Source: an uncultured Clostridia bacterium (GTDB lineage: Bacteria; Bacillota; Clostridia; TANB77; CAG-508). Taken from it: DNA of 8,972 nt. How positions within the stretch are numbered: position 1 is the first letter of the stretch; the number at the start of each line of letters is the position of its first letter. The stretch lies in the NCBI GenBank assembly GCA_947628925.1, contig CANRBU010000043.1:1-8972 (forward strand). Reading direction: 5' to 3'. The position numbers and the translations under genes are program-made. The notes under the pieces are model-generated. The model saw nothing but the letters and a program-made list of their open reading frames with translations. It did not search any database and was not told the DNA's origin. This document shows, one piece after another, positions 1 to 5,796 of this stretch.

Positions 1-48
1 AATGGCATAAAAAAATTTTTTTTGAATATCTTTTACAAGGTGAGTGTG

Positions 49-630
49 GTGTTAAATACAGTTTGGCCAATTTTTATTATTTTATCTTTTATGTTTGCAA
101 TTCTTTTTGGAAGAATAGATGTGCTTAATCAATCTATTTTTTCTAGTACAGAAGAAGCGGTGAATTTATGTATCACATTATTGGGGACAATGTGCTTGTG
201 GAATGGCATTATGAAAATTGCTTCAGAAACGTCAATAATTAAAAAAATGACAACGCTGCTAAATCCTGTTGTTAATAGGTTATTTCCAGAGTTAAAGAAT
301 GATGAGAAAATCAAAAAAGAAATTTCTATGAATATGGTAGCAAACATTTTAGGGTTAGGAAATGCTGCAACTCCATTGGGAATAAAAGCAATGAAATCAA
401 TGCAAGAAAAAAATCAAAATAAAAATGTTTTGACAAATTCAATGGCAATGTTAATTGTAATAAATACCGCTTCTATTCAAATTATTCCAACAACAGTCAT
501 TGCTATTAGAAGTTCACTTGGTTCAGCAAATCCAACAATTATTATTTTTCCTGTGTGGATTGCTACTGTTTTCGCTGCTATAGCTGGAATTATAGCTACA
601 AAATTGTTTATAAAAAGGGGAAAAATTTAG
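49..630 (+). CDS. spmA: Spore maturation protein A (SpmA)
   Basis: SpmA is an integral membrane protein of the nucleoside-recognition/gate-domain family. Together with SpmB it is needed for normal dehydration of the spore core. The 193-residue product has a hydrophobic N-terminal segment (about 1-21, ending FGR), further membrane segments at about 37-56, 130-151 and 163-187, and the family signature NILGLGNAATPLG at about 99-111. I place the start at GTG 49 rather than the longer TTG at 22. The sequence AAGGTGAG at 37-44 matches the distal part of the Shine-Dalgarno consensus and lies 4 nt upstream, and the resulting N-terminus (MLNTVWPIF) and length fit the family (about 195 aa). It ends 15 bp before spmB, so the two are almost certainly cotranscribed. 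The promoter lies outside the window; in Bacillus the operon is driven by sigma-E together with dacB. The first 48 bases show no clear upstream gene, although a frame ends in TAA at 8-10. Confidence 0.93.
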   Translation: MLNTVWPIFIILSFMFAILFGRIDVLNQSIFSSTEEAVNLCITLLGTMCLWNGIMKIASETSIIKKMTTLLNPVVNRLFPELKNDEKIKKEISMNMVANILGLGNAATPLGIKAMKSMQEKNQNKNVLTNSMAMLIVINTASIQIIPTTVIAIRSSLGSANPTIIIFPVWIATVFAAIAGIIATKLFIKRGKI

Positions 631-645
631 AAAGGAATTGATATA

Positions 646-1176
646 GTGCAATTAATAAATTTTCTTTCAAATCTTGCTATGCCACTAGTAATTTTGGTTA
701 TTGTAATATATGCTTTTTTAGAAAAAATAAAAGTGTTTGAGGTGTTTTTATCAGGGGCAAAAGATGGAATAGATGTTGTAATTAGTATTTTTCCTACATT
801 GATAGGACTTTTTTTGGCAGTTGGGGCACTAAGGAGTTCTGGAATTTTAGATTTTATTGTTAATTTAATTTCTCCGCTTCTAAATAAAGTCAATTTTCCT
901 ACAGAAATCATGCCATTAGCTTTAATAAGACCAATTTCTGGAAGTAGCTCTATTGCAGTGGCAACAAACATTATGAAAACATTTGGTGTTGATAGCCAAA
1001 TAGGAATGATGGCTGCAGTAATTATGGGCTCTACAGAAACGACAGTTTATACAATTGCTGTATATACAGCTAGTGTGGGAATAAAAAACACAAGGTTTGT
1101 TTTATGGGCAGCACTAATTGCTGATTTTGTAGGAATTGTTACTAGCATTGTAGTTTGTAATTTACTAAAAATTTGA
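646..1176 (+). CDS. spmB: Spore maturation protein B (SpmB)
   Basis: SpmB is the partner of SpmA in spore core dehydration and is also a gate-domain membrane protein. The 176-residue product matches the usual length of about 175-180 aa. Visible features are an N-terminal membrane segment (about 10-25), a second segment at about 43-62 followed by LRSSGILD, the conserved loop ALIRPISGSSS at about 91-102, and MGSTETTVYTIAVYTASVG at about 127-145, followed by a final membrane helix (about 151-173). The start is GTG 646, with AGAAAGGAA at 630-638 as ribosome binding site; this site overlaps the spmA stop codon, so translation is probably coupled. Nothing like a strong intrinsic terminator follows: there is only a weak AT-rich hairpin at about 1198-1222 without a T tract. 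Confidence 0.94.
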   Translation: MQLINFLSNLAMPLVILVIVIYAFLEKIKVFEVFLSGAKDGIDVVISIFPTLIGLFLAVGALRSSGILDFIVNLISPLLNKVNFPTEIMPLALIRPISGSSSIAVATNIMKTFGVDSQIGMMAAVIMGSTETTVYTIAVYTASVGIKNTRFVLWAALIADFVGIVTSIVVCNLLKI

Positions 1177-1226
1177 TATAAAATTAGGGAATGTAATGCT
1201 TGAAAATGCTGATTTTTAAGGCAATT

Positions 1227-1243
1227 TGTCGAATTTTGTCAAA
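1227..1243 (+). promoter_or_regulatory. Tandem Spo0A boxes (predicted)
   Basis: TGTCGAA at 1227-1233 is a perfect match to the Spo0A box. TGTCAAA at 1237-1243 matches it at 6 of 7 positions in the same orientation. The 3-bp gap gives a 10-bp repeat, which is the spacing of classic tandem 0A boxes bound by two Spo0A monomers. The pair ends 9 bp upstream of the -35 box at 1253. This is the position from which Spo0A typically activates sigma-A promoters, although repression is also possible. It is a motif-based inference. Confidence 0.5.
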
Positions 1244-1252
1244 AAGTTTTTC

Positions 1253-1281
1253 TTGACAAATATTAATTTTGTATGTATAAT
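1253..1281 (+). promoter_or_regulatory. Strong sigma-A promoter
   Basis: Consensus -35 TTGACA (1253-1258), a 17-bp spacer and consensus -10 TATAAT (1276-1281) predict transcription starting near 1288. No credible protein gene lies downstream before the convergent rlmH end at 1599, so the likely product is an RNA. Tandem Spo0A-like boxes lie immediately upstream. Confidence 0.75.
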
Positions 1282-1287
1282 CAATTA

Positions 1288-1560
1288 CAGTTGAGGACTT
1301 TCCTTAATATTGATTCATTATTTTATATTATTTATTATGTTATTTAAAATTTTATTATTTATTTCTTTATTTTTCATAATTAAAAAAATTATTATAAAAA
1401 TAATGGCAAAAAAAATTTTAAAGCAGATTGATGATAATCAACTTTAAAATTGTGCTTTTTATTTGTTATTATTCTTGTAGGGAATATTTTAATACAATTA
1501 ATGGTTTAAAGTCCCCCTCAAAGTTAAACCAATATTGCATCAGTCCCTTTTTATGATGTA
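1288..1560 (+). ncRNA. Candidate structured small RNA (family unknown)
   Basis: This region follows a consensus promoter, contains no convincing coding sequence, and is dense in inverted repeats. (a) TTGAGGACTTT (1291-1301) can pair with AAAGTCCCCCTCAA (1508-1521), leaving three Cs bulged. (b) CATTATTTTATA (1316-1327) pairs with 1393-1405. (c) A perfect 10-bp stem AATTTTAAAG / CTTTAAAATT (1414-1423 / 1442-1451) is capped by TTGAT-GATA-ATCAA. (d) GGTTTAA / TTAAACC (1503-1509 / 1524-1530) displays AGTCCCCCTCAAAG in its loop. (e) TGCATCA / TGATGTA (1536-1542 / 1554-1560) displays GTCCCTTTTTA. Pairing (a) uses the same bases that form the loop of (d), so it is either an alternative fold or a pseudoknot. 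The 3' end is uncertain: TTTTT at 1456-1460 after hairpin (c) could end a shorter form. I do not recognise a known family. 6S RNA was considered because of the long closing stem but is not supported by any signature I can see. Confidence 0.4.
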
Positions 1561-1598
1561 TTAAAATATAAATTATATTCTCTACAAATTATTATATA

Positions 1599-2078
1599 TT
1601 ATTTATGATAAGTTTCACCATTTATAATTTTAAAACTCCTAAAAATTTGTTCTAAGAGAAAAACACGAATTAATTGATGCGGAAAAGTTAGTTTTGAAAA
1701 ACAAAGTGACTCTTTGCAAATTGAAAATACGTGTGATGTTATCCCCAGAGAACCTCCAATAATAAAAGTGATGGAACTTGTCGTAAGGGAGAGTGTATCA
1801 ATTTTTTTAGCGAATTCTTCAGAAGATAATTCTTTTCCCCTTAAGTCTAAATTTATTAAGTAACTATCTTTAGGTAGATGCTTTAAAATGTTGTTACACT
1901 CTTTTTCTTTAATTTCTTCGAGAGTAGAAGGGCTTGCTTTGTCAGGAATTTTTTCATCTGGTAGTTCGATGATATGTAATTTGCAGTATTTTGATAGTCT
2001 TTTACTATACTCATCAATTGCATCTTTTAAGTAAGACTCTCGTATTTTTCCGACACAAATAATATTAATTGTAAGCAT
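1599..2078 (-). CDS. rlmH: 23S rRNA (pseudouridine1915-N3)-methyltransferase RlmH
   Basis: RlmH is a SPOUT-class methyltransferase that uses S-adenosylmethionine to methylate pseudouridine 1915 in helix 69 of 23S rRNA, acting on assembled ribosomes. The 159-residue product is the standard length. It starts MLTINIICVGKI. The SAM-binding knot motif IIGGSLG lies at about 106-112, and the C-terminus (HQLIRVFLLEQIFRSFKI...GETYHK, about 134-159) carries the conserved HQ, R and terminal YHK. An in-frame ATG 18 bp further upstream (2096) is rejected. ATG 2078 has AGGAG (2084-2088) 5 nt before it and gives the family N-terminus. The ribosome binding site overlaps the end of the upstream walJ gene (8-bp gap), so it is the last gene of the murA-walJ-rlmH operon. 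No intrinsic terminator is obvious after the stop. Confidence 0.96.
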   Translation of the reverse strand: MLTINIICVGKIRESYLKDAIDEYSKRLSKYCKLHIIELPDEKIPDKASPSTLEEIKEKECNNILKHLPKDSYLINLDLRGKELSSEEFAKKIDTLSLTTSSITFIIGGSLGITSHVFSICKESLCFSKLTFPHQLIRVFLLEQIFRSFKIINGETYHK

Positions 2079-2086
2079 AAAATCTC

Positions 2087-2875
2087 CTATATACATATTT
2101 CTTTACTAGTAGAGTCTCTACTAGCGATTGAAAGTGACAAAGAATTTTCTTTGTAATTACTTGCTATTAATTCTTCTACAACAGTTTTGTACGCAAGTTC
2201 AGGAAAGTTGCTTTCTTTACTTAAATGTCCTAACATTACTTGTTTTAAACCACAAGTTAACAAGTAAGAAATTGTTTTTCCTGCTTCTTCATTAGACAGA
2301 TGACCTGTTGGACCAGAAATTCTATTTTTTAATGAATAAGGGTATCTACAATACATTAACATTTCTGGATTGTAGTTAGCTTCTAGCAATAAAAAATTAC
2401 TATCTTCTAAATTTTTTAAAATTCCGTTAGTCATATGCCCAATGTCTGTTGCAATACTCATTTTCTTTTGTTTATTACCAATGGTAAAACCACAAGGGTT
2501 TGCAGCATCATGTGGGATACTAAAAGGTTTTATTTGTAAATCATTAATTACAAATTTTTCTTCAATATTAAAAAGATGAATATTTTCTTCAGGAATTTTT
2601 TCTTTTTGTTTTGGCATAGCATCTAGGGTTTTTTGGTTTACGAATACTGGAAGATTGAATTTTTTTGCAAAAGTTCCTAAACCTTGAACATGGTCTATGT
2701 GCTCATGTGTTATTAAAATACCATCTAATTTGGTAGGGTCAGTATCTAGATTTAATAGTGCGTTTTCCACTTTTTTTGCACTTACACCAATATCTACAAG
2801 TAAATTTGTATTTTCTGTTTTTACAAATAAACTGTTTCCACTACTACCACTAAATAAACTATAAAAATTTAACAT
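2087..2875 (-). CDS. walJ: WalJ/YycJ-type MBL-fold metallohydrolase
   Basis: This is a metallo-beta-lactamase-fold hydrolase of the WalJ (YycJ/VicX) family, about 260 residues, cytosolic. Homologues are usually found in the walRK cell-wall regulation operon and are proposed to act as nucleases or phosphodiesterases; the substrate is not firmly established. The 262-residue product begins with the family signature FSLFSGSSGNS-like stretch (about 5-15). The metal ligands are visible: HEHIDH at 57-62, His122 (IPHDA), Asp144 (ATDIGH), His192 (TGHLS) and His217 (LGHLSKESN). ATG 2875 is preceded by AGGAAG (2885-2890) at 9 nt. It sits 25 bp after murA and 8 bp before rlmH. The location away from walRK, next to rlmH, fits the common YycJ-RlmH neighbourhood in Firmicutes. 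Confidence 0.9.
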   Translation of the reverse strand: MLNFYSLFSGSSGNSLFVKTENTNLLVDIGVSAKKVENALLNLDTDPTKLDGILITHEHIDHVQGLGTFAKKFNLPVFVNQKTLDAMPKQKEKIPEENIHLFNIEEKFVINDLQIKPFSIPHDAANPCGFTIGNKQKKMSIATDIGHMTNGILKNLEDSNFLLLEANYNPEMLMYCRYPYSLKNRISGPTGHLSNEEAGKTISYLLTCGLKQVMLGHLSKESNFPELAYKTVVEELIASNYKENSLSLSIASRDSTSKEICI

Positions 2876-2900
2876 TTCTTTTGACTTCCTTTGTAAGACT

Positions 2901-4163
2901 TTAGTTTTCTTTTACTCTTTCAATTTGTGCTCCAATACTTCTAAATCTTTCTTCTATGTCTTCATAACCACGGTCAATATGTTGCAAATTATATACTTCT
3001 GTTGTTCCATGTGCACATGTACCAGCTATAATAAGAGCTGCTCCAGCACGTAAATCTGTTGAATAAACAGGCGAACCACTTAGGGATTCAACACCTTCAA
3101 AGATTGCGGTTTTACCTTGTACAGTGATTTTTGCTCCCATTTTGTTCAATTCTTGGGTATATTGAAATCTTGATTCCCAGATACTTTCATTAATTATGCT
3201 AGTACCATTTGCTAAAGCTAGAACAACACCCATTTGAGGTTGTAAATCTGTTGGAAATCCTGGATGTGGTAATGTTTTTATATTAGCTTTTAGTGGTCGT
3301 TGATTACAATATACATGTAGGCTATCACCGTAGTCTTCAACAATTCCACCTACTTCTATGATTTTTGCTGTAATTGAGTCTAAGTGTTTAGTAATACAGT
3401 TTTTTATTACTAAATCTCCTTTTGTTGCCACTGTTGCTAGCATAAATGTACCTGCTTCAATTTGATCAGGTACAACAGAATAAGAGGTGTTTCCATGTAA
3501 TTTTTTAACACCATTTATTTTTATAATATCTGTTCCTGCTCCACGAATGTCAGCACCCATAGTATTTAAAAAGTTTGCAACATCAACAACATGTGGCTCT
3601 TTTGCTGCATTGTCTATTGTTGTAGTACCTTCTGCTAAAGTAGCTGCAAGCATAATGTTTATTGTAGCACCAACTGATACAATATCCATGTAGATTGAAT
3701 TGCCAACTAATTTATCTGCTTTTGCAAAAATAGTACCATTACCAACTGTTACTTGTCCGCCTAACATTTCAAAACCTTTTATATGTTGATCAATAGGTCT
3801 TGCACCTAATTGGCAACCGCCTGGCATACCTACTTCTATTTCTTTTTTTCTACCTAACATAGAGCCAATTATATAATAAGAGGCTCTGAATTTGCTTGTT
3901 AAATCTAAAGGTGCTTTTGTTGTATGTATATCTCTAGTATCTATTGTTATACAGTTTTTTGTGTTCCAAGTGATTTTTGCTCCTAATTGTTCTAATATTT
4001 CACAAGAAATCATAACATCACTAATATGTGGTAAATTATCAATTGTACAAACACCATCTATTAATAAAGTTGCTGGTAAAATAGCAACTGCTGCATTTTT
4101 TGCTCCATTTATTTTTATTTCTCCTTTTAAAGGAGTAGGACCTTTTATTACTAATTTTTCCAA
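2901..4163 (-). CDS. murA: UDP-N-acetylglucosamine 1-carboxyvinyltransferase MurA
   Basis: MurA transfers enolpyruvate from phosphoenolpyruvate to UDP-GlcNAc, the first committed step of peptidoglycan synthesis, in the cytosol. The 420-residue protein is full length. Key residues are visible: Lys22-Asn23 (GAKNAA), the catalytic Cys117 in PGGCQLGARP (113-122), the acid/base Asp306 in PGFPTDLQPQ (301-310), and Arg372 in DLRAGAAL (370-377). Cys at the active site, rather than Asp, predicts fosfomycin sensitivity. The start is TTG 4163. It has an excellent ribosome binding site, AGGGGG (4172-4177), 8 nt upstream and gives the normal N-terminus MEKLVIKG. Many Firmicutes carry two MurA paralogues; which one this is cannot be decided here. 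It is the first gene of a three-gene operon with walJ and rlmH. Confidence 0.96.
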   Translation of the reverse strand: MEKLVIKGPTPLKGEIKINGAKNAAVAILPATLLIDGVCTIDNLPHISDVMISCEILEQLGAKITWNTKNCITIDTRDIHTTKAPLDLTSKFRASYYIIGSMLGRKKEIEVGMPGGCQLGARPIDQHIKGFEMLGGQVTVGNGTIFAKADKLVGNSIYMDIVSVGATINIMLAATLAEGTTTIDNAAKEPHVVDVANFLNTMGADIRGAGTDIIKINGVKKLHGNTSYSVVPDQIEAGTFMLATVATKGDLVIKNCITKHLDSITAKIIEVGGIVEDYGDSLHVYCNQRPLKANIKTLPHPGFPTDLQPQMGVVLALANGTSIINESIWESRFQYTQELNKMGAKITVQGKTAIFEGVESLSGSPVYSTDLRAGAALIIAGTCAHGTTEVYNLQHIDRGYEDIEERFRSIGAQIERVKEN

Positions 4164-4193
4164 TGAAATTACCCCCTGATAGTTTGTGTTTAA

Positions 4194-4222
4194 AATATAC
4201 CATAAACTGAGAAGAAATGCAA
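4194..4222 (-). promoter_or_regulatory. Predicted promoter of murA-walJ-rlmH
   Basis: Reading the minus strand, TATATT (4199-4194) is preceded by TGG, an extended -10 element (TGn). TTGCAT (4222-4217) lies 17 bp upstream as a weak -35. Transcription would start near 4187, just before the AGGGGG ribosome binding site of murA. It lies downstream of the spoIIR terminator, consistent with separate control of murA. Confidence 0.5.
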
Positions 4223-4265
4223 TAGTTTTTACTTATTAACTGAAAAGAGGAGCATATTTAAAATT

Positions 4266-4293
4266 AAAAAAGCCTATAAAAAGATATAGGCTT
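4266..4293 (-). terminator. Intrinsic terminator of spoIIR
   Basis: A perfect 9-bp stem, AAGCCTATA (4270-4278) and TATAGGCTT (4285-4293), has a 6-nt loop. On the minus strand it is followed by a run of six T (4271-4266). It lies about 15 nt beyond the spoIIR stop and separates spoIIR from murA. Confidence 0.85.
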
Positions 4294-4307
4294 ATAGATT
4301 GAAATAA

Positions 4308-4964
4308 TTATTTTTTTGCAGTTATAAAACCATTGTGTCCAAAAAATTCTAATAGTTTAAATTTAAAAGATATTCCAGTGTTTGATTTACTTTCAGAAAC
4401 TAAAGCAAAATCTTCTTCATTCATATTTTCTTTTAGTAAATTTTTAGAAGAATCAGGCACTACACCTGAGGTTACATCTATAAAACATAAAGGAGGGAAC
4501 ATTACACACCACCAATTTTGACCTTTTGCTTCTCCTATTTTTACGCGTAAGGCATCATAATATCCTGCAGGTAGTGAAATATCTCCATATGTTTTTGTTG
4601 GAAATTCAAAGTTTCCAATTTCTACATCTACATCATAAGAATAGTCATTGTCAAGTATGGTTTGTTTTGCTATTGTTTTAAGGTCTTCTATATGATTTTG
4701 TGCAATTCTAATAGCTTCTTCTTTTGATGTGGTATCATTGCATAAAGAGTGCATATATTCTAATAGTTTATCACGAACTATATATTTTAAATTTTGATCT
4801 TCTTGACTATCACTGTTTGCTAAAACATGTAATCTAAAAACACTTTTGGAAATATCATTAGCTGTAGTTTGGGCGTATGAAAATGCGCATATTGTTGTAT
4901 ATAAAAATAATAAAAACGTAAGTAGAACTATAATTTTAACTTTTGAAAATACTTTATTTTTCAT
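4308..4964 (-). CDS. spoIIR: Stage II sporulation protein R (SpoIIR)
   Basis: SpoIIR is made in the forespore under sigma-F and exported to the intermembrane space. There it triggers SpoIIGA to process pro-sigma-E in the mother cell. The 218-residue product has a hydrophobic N-terminal signal/anchor (about 9-29) and two strong family blocks: VFRLHVLANSDSQEDQNLK..VRD at about 42-65, and LPAGYYDALRVKIGEAKGQNWWCVMFPPLCFID at about 131-163. The start ATG 4964 has a near-ideal AGGAGG (4971-4976) 6 nt upstream. The gene is monocistronic, with a sigma-F-like promoter upstream (5009-5037) and an intrinsic terminator after it. In many Clostridia spoIIR is also a single gene. The C-terminal part after about 170 is variable in the family and here is of typical length. 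Confidence 0.94.
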   Translation of the reverse strand: MKNKVFSKVKIIVLLTFLLFLYTTICAFSYAQTTANDISKSVFRLHVLANSDSQEDQNLKYIVRDKLLEYMHSLCNDTTSKEEAIRIAQNHIEDLKTIAKQTILDNDYSYDVDVEIGNFEFPTKTYGDISLPAGYYDALRVKIGEAKGQNWWCVMFPPLCFIDVTSGVVPDSSKNLLKENMNEEDFALVSESKSNTGISFKFKLLEFFGHNGFITAKK

Positions 4965-5008
4965 TTGTTACCTCCTATATACTTTTCTTGAAAAATATTC
5001 TTTACTTT

Positions 5009-5037
5009 AATTATTGCCAATTTAGAAAATTTTATAC
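5009..5037 (-). promoter_or_regulatory. Sigma-F-like promoter of spoIIR
   Basis: On the minus strand, GTATA (5037-5033) and GGCAATAATT (5018-5009) match the sigma-F consensus elements (-35 GYATA-like; -10 GGnnAnAnT) at all fixed positions. The spacer is 14 bp, about one base shorter than the usual 15. Transcription would start near 5002, about 38 nt before the spoIIR ATG. spoIIR is a known sigma-F regulon member, so context supports the call. Confidence 0.6.
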
Positions 5038-5056
5038 AAAAAATAAATAAAAAAAA

Positions 5057-5076
5057 TGTCGAAAAAAATTGTCGAA
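5057..5076. promoter_or_regulatory. Two perfect Spo0A boxes (predicted)
   Basis: TGTCGAA occurs at 5057-5063 and again at 5070-5076, both on the plus strand and both inside a longer repeat TGTCGAAAAA. The period is 13 bp rather than the canonical 10. The sites lie in the divergent region about 30 bp upstream of the -35 of the 158-residue gene and about 20 bp upstream of the sigma-F-like promoter of spoIIR, so they could serve either gene. Confidence 0.42.
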
Positions 5077-5106
5077 AAAGCACGATGAATTTTATTTGAA
5101 ATATTA

Positions 5107-5135
5107 TTGACATATACAAAATAAAATGGTAAAAT
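5107..5135 (+). promoter_or_regulatory. Sigma-A promoter of the 158-residue gene
   Basis: Consensus -35 TTGACA (5107-5112), a 17-bp spacer and -10 TAAAAT (5130-5135) with an extended TGG just before it predict a start near 5142. That leaves a leader of about 58 nt before the ATG at 5200. Confidence 0.75.
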
Positions 5136-5199
5136 TTGGAAGTGCTAAAAAATAAATTCAAAAGAAAAAACTTTCAAAATTCGAAGGGAAGGATAGTTT

Positions 5200-5676
5200 A
5201 TGCTAAAAGCAAATGATAAAAAAAGTTTGGATGAAAATAAAGAAAAGGTATGTTCTTTTTATGCGAGTGACTATCATTTTGAAATGATTAGTTTGCCATA
5301 TATCCAAAAGGAATTGAAAAATAAAAATGAGGTTATTATTTTTACAGAAAATAATTTAAAAGATACAATGGATAAGGTATTGGAAAGAATTAATATTAAA
5401 GAGGAAGAAAAACAGAAAATTAAGGATATTGATTGGAGTCAAGAAATACAAGAGAAATTGGCAAAGATGAAAGCTTTAGATAATCAAAACAAAACTGTGT
5501 TTATTAAAGGTAGTAAAAAATATATAAATGATATAGAAGAACAAATTGAAACTGTAGATTCTAATGCAACAATGATTCATTGTTATCCTATTCAAGAGGT
5601 GGCACAGGAAGTGAATGACATTGTTAAGGAGTATGATCTTATTTTAAATACTGTTGGGATAAAGGTTGAAAAATAA
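5200..5676 (+). CDS. Uncharacterised 158-residue protein, possibly MEDS-like
   Basis: I do not firmly recognise this protein. It is a soluble, charged 158-residue polypeptide without signal peptide or membrane segment. ATG 5200 has AAGGA (5189-5193) 6 nt upstream. The order of elements suggests a small alpha/beta domain: a strand with VCSFYASDYHF (about 17-27), a helix, strand EVIIFTE (about 44-50), a charged helical middle (about 52-95), strand TVFIKG (about 99-104), helix, strand TMIHCYP (about 124-130), helix, and LILNTVG (about 147-153). An opening C-x-FY block, a late CYP block and a closing strand plus G resemble the MEDS (DcmR sensory) domain, in which the corresponding parts read roughly C-x-FY, C-x-Y and HP-x-V; that domain is usually longer. 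The resemblance is from memory and weak. It has its own strong vegetative promoter and lies divergent to spoIIR with 0A boxes between, hinting at a link to sporulation entry. Confidence 0.85.
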   Translation: MLKANDKKSLDENKEKVCSFYASDYHFEMISLPYIQKELKNKNEVIIFTENNLKDTMDKVLERINIKEEEKQKIKDIDWSQEIQEKLAKMKALDNQNKTVFIKGSKKYINDIEEQIETVDSNATMIHCYPIQEVAQEVNDIVKEYDLILNTVGIKVEK

Positions 5677-5685
5677 TTACAATTT
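5651..5685 (+). repeat. Imperfect direct repeat, copy A (3' end of the 158-residue gene)
   Basis: These 35 bases, covering the last codons and stop of the gene, match 5797-5831 at about 27-28 positions. The match includes an uninterrupted 17-base block from AAGGTTGAAA through the stop. Both copies read ...KVEK-stop in one frame. Confidence 0.7.
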
Positions 5686-5771
5686 TGGCGTCGTCAAACT
5701 TCATTCGAAATTTAATCGAAGTACAAAAAGTACGTCTCATAAATTTCAAATTCGTTTTCCTTGCCAAAATT
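5681..5771. repeat. Small palindromic element (MITE/REP-like hairpin)
   Basis: Perfect 9-bp terminal inverted repeats AATTTTGGC (5681-5689) and GCCAAAATT (5763-5771) enclose further nested pairs: GAAATTTA / TAAATTTC (5707-5714 / 5740-5747) and GTAC / GTAC around AAAAA (5721-5724 / 5730-5733). The whole unit of about 91 bp can fold as one long imperfect hairpin. It begins right after the stop of the preceding gene and sits between the two copies of a 35-bp direct repeat. It encodes nothing. It could be a dispersed intergenic palindrome or a non-autonomous mobile element; with only one copy visible here, mobility cannot be shown. Confidence 0.55.
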
Positions 5772-5796
5772 TAATTCTTTTCCAACCACCGAATAA

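Larger units (their letters stand above)
1177..1598. other. Non-coding gap between spmB and rlmH
   Basis: The gap is 422 bp between genes ending towards each other. It holds a weak AT-rich hairpin after spmB (about 1198-1222), tandem Spo0A-like boxes, a consensus sigma-A promoter and the candidate structured RNA. The last 40 bases (1561-1598) are plain AT-rich sequence. The only small open frame worth noting (ATG 1403, 14 codons) lacks a ribosome binding site. Confidence 0.7.

Noticed and set aside
22..48. Longer spmA start at TTG 22 (nine extra residues)
   Set aside because: No ribosome binding site precedes it, only a poly-A/T stretch. GTG 49 has AAGGTGAG at good spacing and gives the usual SpmA N-terminus.
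627..971. Antisense 114-codon frame over spmB
   Set aside because: It is a shadow frame opposite a well-supported gene, with no start signals or recognisable product. The same holds for frames at 129-347, 3487-3693, 3892-4179, 4333-4521, 6562-6807, 6978-7166 and 7889-8101.
1198..1222. Terminator after spmB
   Set aside because: The hairpin is AT-rich with a G-T pair and a bulge, and is followed by AATTTGTC rather than a T run, so it is not convincing.
1403..1447. Small open frame MAKKILKQIDDNQL within the candidate RNA
   Set aside because: There is no ribosome binding site upstream, it is only 14 codons, and it overlaps the perfect 10-bp hairpin, so RNA structure explains the sequence better.
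1288..1521. 6S RNA
   Set aside because: The size and the long closing stem are suggestive, but I could not identify the central open-promoter-like bubble or other 6S hallmarks, and a large extra hairpin on the 3' side does not fit. Kept only as an alternative for the candidate RNA.
1503..1560. Terminator of rlmH on the minus strand
   Set aside because: Both hairpins lie on the downstream side of rlmH, but neither is followed by a T tract on the minus strand, and they fit better as part of the plus-strand RNA.
4961..5161. Minus-strand 66-codon open frame upstream of spoIIR
   Set aside because: Its end is a translation of the spoIIR ribosome binding site. It is a low-complexity product of AT-rich DNA (F/I/K/S rich) and it covers the sigma-F-like promoter and 0A boxes.
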